NCBI GenBank assembly: GCA_920105625.2
Contig: OV050030.1
Location: 110,404,814 to 110,468,813, forward strand
Length of the DNA stretch: 64,000 bases
Reading direction: 5' to 3'
Source of the DNA: Clusia tigrina
Taxonomy: Eukaryota; Arthropoda; Insecta; Diptera; Clusiidae
Below, piece by piece: positions 11,550 to 23,482 of the stretch. A program made the position numbers and the translations under genes. The notes beneath the pieces were generated by a model that was not told the origin of the DNA, ran no database searches, and saw only the letters and a list, made by a program, of their open reading frames with translations. Every line of letters starts with the position of its first letter. Position 1 is the first letter of the stretch.

Positions 11550-12096
11550 TATGTGCTTGGTTTGATTTAGTACTTGGTTCAACCATAGTAGGCATTTTTG
11601 AAAACGTATCTTTAATCACGCCGAAAAAATTGCATCCCACTCGAAGGATTTACTTTCAATAAGATATATTCACTTTTAAATGATTTCTTTAAATGATAAT
11701 AATCTTGTGAATTTTCTCAAAATTTATTCTATATACTCGTATATGTAAATAGGTTTAAATTTAGAATTGTACCATGTTTTATGTTAAATTCACTATATAT
11801 ATAAGCACCCACTCTTTTTTCTTTTAAAATAGTCCGATTGTCATTCACCTTCAAATAAAGTGACAAAACTGGCTATTTTAATAACTCAATTCGAGCGGTG
11901 TATGCTTTTTTGTAGAATTGGAAAAATATGCCTAAGAAGCGGAATGTGTAAAAAAAAACGACAAAGAAGAACAGTGCAGAAACCAAAGGGTGGGGTGCGT
12001 GCATACAAGGTTTAGCGGGATCAAGTATACTCGTATAAGTATATATGTATGTATGTAAAAATATATGTACTATTTATATGCTTATATGTAAAGTAA
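11550..12096 (-). repeat. BEL/Pao LTR, copy 2
   Basis: Contains both blocks that are split in the first element: 11550-11690 matches 3228-3380 and 11741-12096 matches 416-815. This order is the key to recognising 416-851 and 3217-3380 as LTR parts. The outer end is truncated, since the ACTGTACA end seen at 851 is not found here. Confidence 0.7.
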
Positions 12097-12560
12097 TATT
12101 TAAGCAATAATATATTTCTAAGATTAAAGATTAAAAGCACTTCCAATTCACGAAAGAGTTTCAATGTGACTATATAAGTTATTTCCCGGGAATCCAAAAG
12201 AAAATATTACCATCTTAAAGTAGTAAACGATACTACAAAAAGAGCAGTGAAACTCATGCAGGCATTTTTATGCAAATTAACAGCAAATGAAGAAAAAAAG
12301 AGACCCTTAAAACGAAATATCCAACATAATAAAATATATTTTGAACTAGCAACATATCAAGAAAACAAGATGTTGATTTCGCTTATTTTGAGACACATGT
12401 CGGTAAGGGTTTTAAAAAAAAAATTTTTTTATTCAAACGCTATAAAGTGATATACATATGTTTAACAATTAGCGAACACTTTAAATGTTGTTAAAAATAA
12501 GAATGGATGATACACAACGCATTTGTGCTAGTAATCAGTTAGGTCTCTAGGCTTCGTCCT
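12097..12560. other. unassigned AT-rich DNA
   Basis: Lies between the BEL LTR and the copia LTR. No coding domain, tandem repeat or terminal repeat was recognised. Confidence 0.5.
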
Positions 12561-12599
12561 GTTAAGATATCGTTCCGTTGTCTCTGGTTTGGAGAGTCT

Positions 12600-12720
12600 C
12601 GATAGTTCTTCGTTTATGTAAAAGTTACAATGTTGAGTGCGACCTCTATTGACAGTTATATATAACAAAAGCAAATAGCGGAAAAAGACATTATGCATAC
12701 GCATATGAATATATGTATGT
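12600..12720 (-). repeat. copia 3' LTR segment
   Basis: Matches 17597-17715 from about TTGAGTGCGACC through AAGCAAATAGCGGAAAAAGA to ATATGTATGTA. The outer limits are uncertain, because homology fades on the left and the right partner is broken by a mariner. Confidence 0.65.
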
Positions 12721-13122
12721 ATTTATAAATAAGTAAGAACAAGAGAGCAAATAAACTAATGCAAATAAATAGTAGGCAACAAAATTATTCGTACTCTTAA
12801 CACTTTTATTGATCAGATTATTTGCACTTTCACATTTTTGAATATTTAATAGTGCCTTTAATTTATTGAAATTATGTTTTTTTAGAGGTTTTGTGAAAAT
12901 CTGCTAGCTGTTCGCTCGTTGGTACATACTTAAGAGTAAAGCCGCTGTTCTCAAATATCTCTCGAATGAAATGATATTTAACTTCAATATGCTTGATCCG
13001 CTTATGATATTGGGGTTTTTGACCAATTTTCACGTAGTTCTGGTGTTGCAGAATCACCAGACAATTCGCTTAATAAACGCCTGACCCAAATAAGCTCCTT
13101 AACACCTTCTCATGCTGCCATA

Positions 13123-14376
13123 CGAGGTTTGTTCAAAAAGTATCACGAATTTTGAATTTTCGCGGGCTACGGATGTTCGTTTTCGATCTTTTTGTGGCGT
13201 TATGTTGGTACTCATGACCTTTACTTATGTTGAAAATCTCGACCATTTTAAATATTCAGTCAGTTTTTGACAGCTATTGTGCGTGGACGTGTTTTAGCTT
13301 GTCTTCGATTTTTGTCTATCTCGAAAAATGGATCAAATTTTGTGTGAAAAACGACAAAAAGTGCGCGGAAGTATTTCCTATGTTGACTGTTGCATACGAC
13401 GAAGCTACTTTGGACAAAAGCAACGTTTATCGGTGGTTCAAAATGTTTTCAGAGGGTCGAGAAGATGTGAGCGACGAAGAGCGCCAGCAACAGACGAAAA
13501 CATTGATGAAGTAAAGAAACTAGTATTGGCCAATCGTCGAATCACTGTCAGAGAAGTTGCTGAGGACCTAAATATATCGATTGGTTCATGTCATTCGATT
13601 ATCACAAAAAGTTTGGGCATGAGGCGGGTCGCCGCAAAATTCGTACCAAAATTACTCAATTTCGACCAAAAAAGCATCGCATTAACATTGCTCAGGAGCT
13701 GTTGGAATCTGTCCGTGACGACCCAAATTTGCTGCAGAGAGTCATAACTTGTGACGAATCATGGGTCTATGGTTATGACGTAGCAACCAAAGCTCAATCA
13801 TCCCAATGGAAGCTGCCGCATGAGCCAATACCGAAAAAAGCACGCCAAGTTCGGTCGAATGTGAAGGTTTTACTGACAGTTTTCTTTGATTGCAGGGGCG
13901 TGGTGCATTATGAATTCTTGCCGCAGGGTAGAACGGTAAATAAGGAATATTGTCTTCAAGTAATGCGGAATTTGCGAGAAGCAATCTGCCAGAAACGCCC
14001 GGATTTGTGGAAGAACAAAAATTGGCTTTTGCATCATGATAATGCCCCTGCTCACACATCATTACTTGTGCGCGAATTTTTGGCCAAAAATAACACTGTA
14101 ATAATGCCGCAGCCATTGTATTCCCCAGGTCTGGCCCCCTGTGACTTTTTCTTGTTCCCGAAACTGAAAAGGCACATGAAAGGACGACGCTACGCAACGA
14201 TTGAGGAGATAAAGACGGAATCGAAGGAGGAGCTGAACAAGACCACAAAAAATGATTTTTCAAAATGCTTCAAGGATTGGAAAAATCATTATCACAAGTG
14301 TATAATGTCTGATGGGGAGTACTTTGAAGGAGACAAAATAGATATTAATGAATAAACAAATAATTCTTGAATAAAC
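13123..14376 (+). mobile_element. mariner element in copia, 3' TIR deleted
   Basis: The left TIR begins CGAGGTTTGTTCAAAAAGTA after a TA at 13121-13122. The transposase gene follows on the plus strand. The expected inverse TIR is absent: after the stop codon at 14355 only about 20 bp remain before copia RNase H sequence resumes at 14377. A deletion therefore removed the 3' end and a few flanking copia bases. The copia reading frame across the site (TVALPTT...MAA) shows that insertion interrupted RNase H. Confidence 0.85.
13328..14355 (+). pseudogene. mariner DD34D transposase, frameshifted
   Basis: A nearly complete transposase in two overlapping frames: the N-terminal helix-turn-helix part (IKFCVKNDKKCAEVF, DKSNVYRWFKMFSEGRED, then VREVAEDLNISIGS) and a 255-residue C-terminal ORF (13588-14355). 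The three catalytic aspartates are visible in TCDESWVYGYD, LLHHDNAPAH and SPGLAPCDFF. The last two are spaced as DD34D. The family matches the arthropod mariners whose C-terminus reads HKCI...GDYFEGDKI. Frame changes near 13500 and 13600 block a full product. An antisense 173-residue ORF over the same stretch is a shadow. Confidence 0.9.
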
Positions 14377-15462
14377 AGTTGTTGGAAGCGCAACAGTTGT
14401 TTGTATTTGTGAGGACCACGAGATTGGACCACCACAAAATATTATAGCGTAACCTCCAGTTGAGCGCCTGGTACCAATATCTCCAGCATAGTCTGAATCG
14501 CTATATCAAAACAAAGATAGATTGTTATCTTTTTTGAAACATATACCTTCATTAATAGCTGTTACGTGCTCGCTCTGATAAGTATCCAGAAAACGACTTG
14601 CGTAGGATACTGCATATGCAATGTCTGGTCTAGTTACCATGGATAGATACATCAGTGATCCCACTGATTCACGATAAGGGTATTTTGGTTGTGTTTCATC
14701 TTTTGTTTCACCTTCCGCAGGTGTACTCACAAGCTTCGCGTCTAACATTCTAAATCTCTCCAACACTTTTCTAGCATATGCCTCTTACCGAATTATAATT
14801 TTGTCTGGTTGTGGTATAATCTCCATACCTAGGTAGTATAGCGAGTCGAACAGCTTAATTTCAAATTCAATTTTCAGATGGTTTATAAGCTCTTCAAGAG
14901 GGACGGTTGATTAAGCTGCAATGATACCGTCATCAATATAAATTGCAAGTTTTATTTTTTCTTTATTAATGCTGCCAATAAAAACGCAGGGATCCGCAGT
15001 ACTAGCATTAAGATTAAAATTCTCTAACATAAGTGTGAATTTGCGATTCCAGCACGTCTACGCTAGTTTCAATCCGTAAAGACTTTTATTCAGCTTACAT
15101 ACCTTGTTAGTGCCATCTTAATATCCAATAGGCTGGTGCATATACAGGAACGCTGTGTTGACATCAAATTGCTTTATAGTCAATCCAAGTTCATTGGACA
15201 GTGTCAGAATTATGCGAACTGATGTGAACTTGGCAACAGGACTAAAAGTTTCGTCGTAGTCAGTGCCGAATTTTTGTGTGAAACCGCGCGCCACTAAACG
15301 CACTTTAAATCTATCGATATCGCCTTTCTCATTTCGCTTTACTTTGTAAACCCATTTATTTGAAATAGCCGTCTTGTGGTGCGGTAAACTCAGCAGGTCC
15401 CAAGTTCTGTTACTAATTAGTGACTTAATTTCTTCGTTCATGGCACGCTTCCACTGCATATT

Positions 15463-16676
15463 TTAATCTCCAGACATCGCCTGTTGAAAGGTTGCATGCG
15501 CATCAGTGTCAGCTTGGAAAGCGTAATGGAGAACCGCGTCAGCTGCCTCTCTACTCTTAAACCGTGTGTTGTATCGCCAGACTGCTTGCTCATCATTTTC
15601 CTTCGTACCATTGGAGTCAGTATATTCAACTTCATCGCGTGAATTGTCTTTAGAGTTAGGTTCACATTTTTTAATTTCGATTTTAGGTATTTCATAATAG
15701 GGCGTGGCATCCGCTTCATGTTGGTGAGTAAAAATTGTGTCATCACTTACCTCTCTGATGATGACGTCTCTAGAGATTTCTATCTTTCTCTCTTGGGGCA
15801 GCCAAATCCGATAGCCTTTACAGTTCTCCTCGTATCCTACGAACACACCTCTCTTTGACTTTACATTAAATTTTAAGATAGAGATTCTGTTTACTTTTCC
15901 CAGTTCGATTCATATTAAACACCACGTTTTGATCCCCGCCCCAGTATTTTAAACTTAGGCCTTTCGCATGTATCATCGATATTGCAGCTTCTACGACAGT
16001 CCTCATGTCCCTTTCGGCTCGTCCATTATGACATGATTTTTTATGTGTGATCCGATGATGACGAAATATTTCAATCATATCTTTATTAACGTACTCTATG
16101 ATTATCCGATCTGATGCACAACACCCTTTTTCCAGTTTCAGCTTCAAATCGATCCAGAAAACGTTCCAGCATTGTCGTAACATCTGCTTTAGATTTGATG
16201 CAGTAAGCAATACGGTAATTTGAAGAGTCATTGCGAAACAAAAGCATATAACGAGCACTTCCGTGTGAAGTCTCCTGCATATGGCCGCACAAATCTGTAT
16301 GGATCTCTCCTGGCATATTTGCTCTGTTTTTTCTTTCGTTGAATGGGAGTCTATGATGCTTACCCATAACGCATGGTTCGCAGAAGAAATCGCTACCATT
16401 TAATGGTACATTTTGTTGACGAAGAATATTTTTCACATGCTCCTTATTTTGATGGCACAACCGCTCATGCCACAATTGAAGCGCCTCTGCTTTCACCACA
16501 ATATTTGCTTCTGCTGCTGCAATCTTGACCCTCAAAAGCAGTTTAAACAGTTTTGTTTCTCCACGAGTACCTTGTAGCCACACTTTTCCACTACAATTGC
16601 TTCCATGTGCCCTTAAAGCATATCCGTTATCTAAACAAGCATTAGAAGAGAATAGATTTAATTTTATTGCGGGCAC
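15463..16676 (-). pseudogene. copia integrase and linker
   Basis: The pre-integrase zinc-binding segment at 16676-16380 has LWHERLCHQNKEHVKN and CEPCVMGKHHRLPF, i.e. the HHCC finger. The catalytic core begins with IHTDLCGHM and has a second aspartate in CIRSDN (about 16100), then a frame change to HNGRAERDMRTVVEAA, where the catalytic glutamate lies (about 16030). The 15846-15463 part is the variable linker to RT, starting with FVGYEENCKGYRIWLP. Integrase joins element cDNA to host DNA. The frameshift in the core inactivates it. Confidence 0.85.
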
Positions 16677-16679
16677 ATA

Positions 16680-17297
16680 TCAGCTAATCAGCTCATCAGC
16701 TAAATACTTCACGCTCCTCACATTACCATCATAAGCTTCCACTACAATGTCGCCCCTACCGTATGCTTGCACCATGGAACTATCAGCAATTCTGACATTT
16801 TTAGGTTGTTCTAACTTAACATAATTTTCAACCAATTCTTTGCGATATGTCATGTGCTCGCTCGCCCCCGAATCCATGTACCATATGTTTTCTTGGGTTA
16901 TACTCGACTGTACAAACATAATCTCACTTACGAACGCATCTCCACGTGATGATTTTTCGCCGCCCATTTTGTTTGGACAATCAATTTCAATGCCCGAATT
17001 TTTGCAAATAAAGCACTTGCCCTTTAAATTTTTTTTAAATGCGTTACCTACCCGCTTTGCCACAAATGCTTCTTGTTTGCAAGGCTGCACACCCAACCGG
17101 AATTCTTCCATACATAGCCGCGAAGTAAGCGTTTTCAATGTTCTTTCGTTTTTGGATGTCGCCTCCCATGAAGCAAAGAAGTGATTATATTGTGTCGGTA
17201 ACGTCATTAAAATTTTAGTTATAAGCATATTATTAGAAATCTGCACACCAAGATCCTCCAGTTGTTTAGCAATTTTCTGTAACTTCGCAATGTGCAT
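16680..17297 (-). pseudogene. copia Gag-protease segment
   Basis: An open 205-residue stretch. The Gag part (retrotran_gag type: LPTQYNHFFASWEATSKNER) is followed by a damaged zinc knuckle, CFICKNSGIEIDCPNK. The usual CCHC histidine is replaced, so RNA binding is probably lost. Protease follows with WYMDSGASEHMT, which carries the DSGAS active site typical of copia. The Gag N-terminus upstream (17300-17520) is frameshifted. Confidence 0.85.
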
Positions 17298-17561
17298 TGC
17301 GATACTATCTCCTGGGTCTTTTACATATTAAAAAAATTGTTGTTGCAGCAGATGAATTGACGTCTCCAACTTCTGCTCATAGACACTTTCAAACGCCGTG
17401 TACATATCAGCCGATGTATCACAGTTGATGACGTGCATCAGCGGCTCTTCATCCATCGAGACCACCAGCCCTCATCGCAGACTAGTTTGCTAATTCAGAT
17501 ATCTTCCATTCCGCAAAAAAAATTTTTTAGCTTCTAACTTCCTTTTTTTAACTATAAGCGT

Positions 17562-17576
17562 GCTGGGCCCATAACC
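17562..17576 (-). promoter_or_regulatory. copia primer-binding site (initiator tRNA-Met internal fragment)
   Basis: The complement reads GGTTATGGGCCCAGC, complementary to the anticodon-arm region of initiator tRNA-Met, which insect copia elements use as a half-tRNA primer. It lies directly inside the 5' LTR. Confidence 0.8.
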
Positions 17577-17577
17577 T

Positions 17578-17715
17578 ATTAAGTTTTAAATAAAAAAGAA
17601 CTTTCTGTTCTCGATGAAGTAACAATTTTGAGTGCGACCTTTATTGAAAATTATATATAACAAAAGCAAATAGCGGAAAAAGACATAATGTATACGCATA
17701 TGAATATATGTATGT
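17578..17715 (-). repeat. copia 5' LTR, truncated by mariner
   Basis: Begins beside the primer-binding site and matches the 3' LTR piece at 12600-12720. A mariner occupies the TA at 17715-17716. After that mariner (from 19006) the sequence is A-rich and does not match the expected continuation, so the rest of this LTR is lost or diverged. Confidence 0.65.
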
Positions 17716-17782
17716 ACGAGGGCGGATTGTTATTGAAGCTACCTAAGTAGGAAAAAAACATTTTTTTTTTTTCAAAAACCAT

Positions 17783-18577
17783 TTATTTCTCAACATAGTC
17801 TCCTTTTACTTCGACACACTTAGTAAGACGATATTCCAACTTTTTTAAACCATCTGAATAATACGATTTCGGGAACCCCTCAAAATTCGCGTTAGTTTCG
17901 GTAGTCACTTCTTCGTTTGAGATGAATCTTTTTCCTGCGAGCCATTTTTTCAAGTTTGGAAACAGGAAAAAGTCACTAGGAGCTAAATCTAGACTATAAG
18001 GTGGATGATTAACCAATTCGAAGTGTATTTCACGTAATTTTAGCATCGTATCTTATGCTGTGTGAACCGGTGCGTTGTCTTGAAGAAAGAGCATTTTTTT
18101 TTCTTTAAATGTGGTCGTTTTTCCTTGATTGCATCAATCAATTGATCCAATAATGCACGATAATACTTTCCTGTGATTGTGGATCCTTTTTCAAGATAAT
18201 CGATAAGCAATATTCCGTGTGCATCCCAAAATACAGTGGCCATAAACTTGCCAGCCGATTTCACTGCGTTCGCCTTCTTCGGAGCACTTCCACCAGCTTC
18301 CACCCATTGTTTCGATTGATTTTTGGTTTCAGGTGTGTAGTGGTGGACCCACGTTTCATCAACAGTTATTAATCGACGCCAAAAATCAACAGGATTACGC
18401 TTTATCATGTCCAAACACCGCTGTGTAGTGGTCTGTCGAACTCGTTTTTGTTCGACACTGAGCAAACGCGGCACCCATCTTGCCGATAGCTTTTTCATAT
18501 GCAAATGTTCATGCAAAATGTTGAACACACGTTCATATGATATGTTTACCATTCCAACAATCTAAGCAACTTTTGTG
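17783..18577 (-). pseudogene. mariner transposase, catalytic part
   Basis: The complement has ILHEHLHMKKLSARWVPRLL, VDETWVHHYTPETKNQSKQW (first aspartate), and after a frameshift near 18045 HPPYSLDLAPSDFFLFPNLK (third aspartate). The second aspartate region is disrupted, reading FFKTTHRF instead of the QDNAPVHT type. The N-terminal DNA-binding domain is missing at this end. It therefore cannot encode an active transposase. Confidence 0.85.
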
Positions 18578-18663
18578 AGGGAAAACGGCGAAAGAGACAA
18601 AAGAAAAGCTTGATAAACATTACGGTGAGTCTGCTCCGTCAGATTGCATTGTAAAATATTGGA

Positions 18664-18939
18664 TTGCTGAATACGATGTTAAAATTACGTGAAATACACT
18701 TCGAATTGGTTAATCATCCACCTTATAGTCCAGATTTAGCTCCTAGTGACTTTTTTCTGTTTCCAAACTTGAAAAAATGGCTCGCAGGAAAAAGATTCAT
18801 CTCAAACGAAGAAGTGATTACCGAAACTAACGCGTATTTTGAGGGGTTCCCGAAATCGTATTATTCAGATGGTTTAAAAAAGTTGGAATGTCGTCTTACT
18901 AAGTGTGTCGAAGTAAAAGGAAACTATATTGAGAAATAA
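18664..18939 (+). pseudogene. mariner transposase C-terminus, inverted second copy
   Basis: A 91-residue ORF nearly identical to the C-terminus encoded at 18046-17783 on the other strand (PPYSPDLAPSDFFLFPNLKK, CVEVKGNYIEK). It is joined upstream to a short N-terminal piece after an internal deletion. Confidence 0.85.
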
Positions 18940-19005
18940 ATGGTTTTTGAAAAAAAAAATGTTTTTTTCCTACTTAGGTAGCTTCAATATCAGTCCGCCC
19001 TCGTA

Positions 19006-20405
19006 AAAAAACAAAAAAAAAAAAATTATTTATTAAACTAAAATATTTGTAGACAAATATTGAATGTACAGTGACATATGGCCCCAGCATAAACCGCACT
19101 AATAAAATAAAATATTTGGGTTAGCAATCTGTTGTTGCCTTTCACTATAATGAAATTACTTTTGCATGTGTTTCTATTCACGATTTCTCTGCGGGCCAAT
19201 AAGTTTACGAAAATATATATTTTACTATTGTCGGTCTCCTTGGTGTAGTTGTAAGCAGGAAAGTACTCTTGATAGCGTAGCTGGAGTTAGCCATATTTAC
19301 GATTTTCGTTCTTGCGGAAAACCAAAAAGCTCAGAAATATGGTGAGAGTTATTACTTTTGAAAAAAAAATATATTTCACTGTTTCCAACTCTGTAATATA
19401 GTGATAAGCATGCTACTGTCACAGTAGTGAGGTCGCGCGTTCGTGTCCAGCCCAGGGCTTGGCCTCGAAATATTTCTTTCATAATCTTTTTCTGGTAGTA
19501 GGTAGAAGTCATGTTCCTAAACATTTGCAGACTGAATTATTTATGATGTAAGGTAATAAATAAGGTATAAATATTTTCTTTGTTCACTTCATAATACTTT
19601 AGGGGTACAATTCACCCTAATTTAAACTTAAAAAAGGAAGAATTTGGCCATGATGATTGTATTTACATTAAAACAAAGTAAATGACCGAATGTATACTAT
19701 ATAGAATCTGCAGAAAAAGACTATAAGCCAACGATAAAACTCCGCACTGGAGTTTAATACCAGTTGGATATGAAGATATCGCACATAAAATTGTTTTTGG
19801 GAGATGTGTTCGAATTCTAGTGTAATCTAATATCTAAAACCATTGTGATAATTCTGACAGTGAGAGGACTACCTGTATCTTTAACTGACCAATGACATGT
19901 TTCGTTTTTGTTTTCATTCATACCACAAATTTTTACCAGCAAACAACCCTTATATTTTATGCCAAACATTTTTTGGATCGACTACCGGATTTGTTATATA
20001 ACACTTTGGCTTGCCAAACACACACTAATTTTTTCTTCAAAGTGGACAGCACTGGTAGTATTTTAATGAGAAAATAGTCTTATACTTGGCACAATACATA
20101 AAAAATTATAATTGGCATCCCAAAGATCGAACACGCAAAATTGTAGGATCCATACCCAATCAATGCATACCCAGTCAATGCACCCTAAATTTCGTGGGTG
20201 TAGTGCAATACAAATTGCAAAATAAGCATCATTAAGAGAATTTATGTTGTACGAATAAAAATAAGCAACAAGTTTAAATTGTATAATTTGATTAAGAAGT
20301 TCCAATTGAACCGCTCCTTTTAGGAATAATTACTTTTTATTATTTGGGCTTATTTAATGTTTATATTTTACTATTCATGTATTGAACTTATATAAATCTT
20401 TGAAG
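19006..20405 (+). other. probable intron of the GPAT-like gene, unassigned
   Basis: No convincing coding domain in 1.4 kb. It contains a tRNA-like stretch at 19384-19455 and a small direct repeat near 20150 (CCCAATCAATGCATACCCAG). The right end is the acceptor side of the host exon. Confidence 0.45.
19384..19455 (+). pseudogene. tRNA-Asp-like pseudogene or SINE head
   Basis: The stretch has an A-box-like segment (GTAATATAGTGATAAGCAT), a possible anticodon arm whose 7-nt loop TGTCACA carries GTC, and a B-box-like GCGTTCGTGTCC. The order fits tRNA-Asp, but the acceptor and T stems do not pair well. A degenerate tRNA or tRNA-derived SINE head is more likely than a working gene. Confidence 0.35.
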
Positions 20406-20662
20406 ATCGGACAACGGCATGGTGGATTTTTGGGCATCTTGCAAAGAGCTCTAGGTAGAGCATCTCCACATATATGGTTTGAAAGAGGCGAAGCTAAAGA
20501 CAGACATGCTGTAGCCGAAAGATTGAAACAACACGTGTCTGATCCCAGTAATCCACCAATTTTAATTTTTCCTGAAGGCACATGTATAAACAACACATCA
20601 GTAATGCAGTTTAAAAAAGGAAGCTTTGAAGTTGGAAGTATTATATATCCTGTTGCAATCAA
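20406..20662 (+). CDS. exon of glycerol-3-phosphate acyltransferase 3/4-like gene
   Basis: An open 257-bp segment encodes IGQRHGGFLGILQRALGRAS, PHIWFERGEAKDRHAV, ILIFPEGTCINNTSVMQFKK and GSFEVGSIIYPVAIK. These are PlsC-domain motifs of the GPAT3/4 (AGPAT6) family, which acylates glycerol-3-phosphate at the ER to make lysophosphatidic acid for glycerolipid synthesis. FPEGTCIN is the phosphate-binding block. The HX4D block would lie in an upstream exon. A plausible acceptor (TTTGAAG|ATC) and donor (CAA|GTATGTAA) bound it, with the last codon split. No stops occur. It is the only host exon recognised, so flanking introns must exceed about 20 kb upstream and 43 kb downstream unless it is an isolated duplicated exon. 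Confidence 0.85.
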
Positions 20663-20756
20663 GTATGTAAAGAAACTTTTTCAATCTTCACTAAAAATTT
20701 TATATACATATATATGTTCCTAGCTATAATATATCTTATTTCTTTTTATTAATTTT

Positions 20757-20758
<2 letters not shown>

Positions 20759-20831
<73 letters not shown>
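20759..20831. repeat. (TA)n microsatellite
   Basis: About 70 bp of pure TA immediately before a mariner whose left end merges with the run. Confidence 0.95.
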
Positions 20832-22356
<1,525 letters not shown>

Positions 22357-22358
<2 letters not shown>

Positions 22359-22900
22359 TGCATGATAGACTTAGCCAGTTCCATATCTTGCCCCGATGAG
22401 CACAATGCTATGAAAATCGATTTCCTTGATTGTGGATGCTAAACTCTTTAAATCAATCTAAATATCTTTTATTTTTATGTTATGTGTTATAAACTTATGA
22501 AAAATCAGTGTTCACCATGAGTGCACAGCGTTCTCCCTCGTGAGAGAGAACGAGATCTATGAGCGAGAAACCAAAAACAATTCTCAAAAAATGCAAGTGC
22601 CGCTCCTAACAATGGATTTACAGGCAAAAACATGCAAGAATGATGTAAAAATGCAAATAATGGAAATAAAAAGGGGGAGCCCAATCTACCAACACTAACT
22701 GCACTGATAGCGTGTGCTCATGTATGTTGCAATCGTGCCTTGCTGCAGCAGTATGACTTAGTTATGACACAACTGTCTGTTTCCTACGCACATACGGTGC
22801 TAGTCTAACTGTTGTAAACAATAATTTCGTATTCAAAATTTTAGCCAACACGAGTGGAATCGAATGTCTTACAAGCATATACAAAAATAATTGATATGCT
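22357..22900. other. unassigned segment, possible jockey 5' region
   Basis: The first ~40 bp resemble the jockey RT stretch at 30492-30530 (GATAGACTTA.CCAG.TCCATATC). The rest has no convincing reading frame, but it precedes a jockey ORF1 fragment and could be its upstream part. Confidence 0.35.
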
Positions 22901-23365
22901 AAATCAAAAAAGGACAAAGTTATAAACATTTAAACCCAAAATTGAAAGGGGATTTAAAGTTGTTCTTCGTAACATATACCCCTCTGCTGATCAAAAAAAA
23001 TTAAGAAGGTGCTAGTTAAAAAAGGTCACAAAGTTTTAAACATTTCTAACATAACCCAACGGGTAACAGAAAAACCGTTACCATTATTTATCATAGAATT
23101 AACACGAAACACATAGTAGAAAGTAAGATATATATTAACAATGTAAGCCATAGTAGCTTTTGATGCACCTCGACATAAAAGAGTAATAGTACAATGCATG
23201 AAATACGTGCATACTAAAAACTATTGCTCAAGGGACTCAGTATGTGTCAAATACTCTGGAAAGCACCTAAAAAGCTAATGTCAAGAGAAAGTAAACAACA
23301 CAAATGAAATTAAATGTGCCCTATGCGGCAGAAATCATACTGCAAACTACTAGTAATGCGGAAGT
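22900..23365 (+). pseudogene. jockey-clade LINE ORF1 (Gag) fragment
   Basis: With frameshifts, the plus strand reads FKVVLRNIYPSADQKKL, AFDAPRHKRVIVQCMKYVHT, NYCSRDSVCVKYSGKH and IKCALCGRNHTANY. This is the zinc-knuckle array of jockey-type ORF1 proteins, which bind element RNA. Several cysteines are retained, but one knuckle is altered (CVKY for CxxC). Many stops; no ORF2 follows directly. Confidence 0.7.
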
Positions 23366-23482
23366 TGCAAGTTCGCAGAAGAAAATTTAAAAAAATCTAA
23401 TATTAATGATATTGATGAACTTAAGGACATCTCTAACCACTCAAATGACTACTATAATGAATATTAGCTGAATTTATTTCAA

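Larger units (their letters stand above)
12872..15460 (-). pseudogene. copia reverse transcriptase-RNase H, interrupted
   Basis: RT begins near 15459 (MQWKRAMNEEIKSL, NKWVYKVKRNEKG, VARGFTQKFG). The active-site box is visible on the complement near 14930 as IYIDDG. The later segment at 14766-14506 has YRESVGSLMYLSMVTRPDIA, the standard copia RT-RNase H linker. RNase H continues as GGPISWSS and TVALPTT (about 14440-14377), is split by a mariner, and resumes at 13120-12872 with ELIWVRRLLSEL, KHIEVKYHFIRE and YVPTSEQLADF. At least three frame changes outside the mariner show decay. Confidence 0.85.
12560..17713 (-). mobile_element. Ty1/copia retrotransposon, degenerate
   Basis: A copia-order element on the minus strand: 5' LTR (17578-17713, cut by a mariner), primer-binding site, Gag-zinc finger, protease, integrase, RT, RNase H and 3' LTR (about 12600-12720). 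The two LTR pieces share about 100 bp beginning TTGAGTGCGACC with several differences, so the copy is not recent. Two mariners inserted at TA sites, one in RNase H (13123-14376) and one in the 5' LTR (17717-19003). Frameshifts are frequent. Confidence 0.85.
17717..19003. mobile_element. rearranged mariner with two 3' ends
   Basis: TA duplications (17715-17716, 19004-19005) flank a 1,287-bp element. Both termini are 3' ends: about 330 bp at the left (minus orientation) and about 330 bp at the right (plus orientation) encode the same transposase C-terminus and the same TIR (CGAGGGCGGA...). Between them are the transposase middle on the minus strand (18577-18040) and a 95-bp N-terminal piece on the plus strand (18578-18672, GESAPSD). 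No 5' TIR is present. The same family's true 5' end is at 1-415. Confidence 0.9.

Noticed and set aside
13742..14263. 173-residue minus-strand ORF
   Set aside because: It is the antisense of the mariner transposase, which has recognisable catalytic motifs on the plus strand.
19892..20305. Small ORFs just upstream of the GPAT-like exon as further exons
   Set aside because: No similarity to acyltransferase motifs, no matching splice sites and AT-biased composition.
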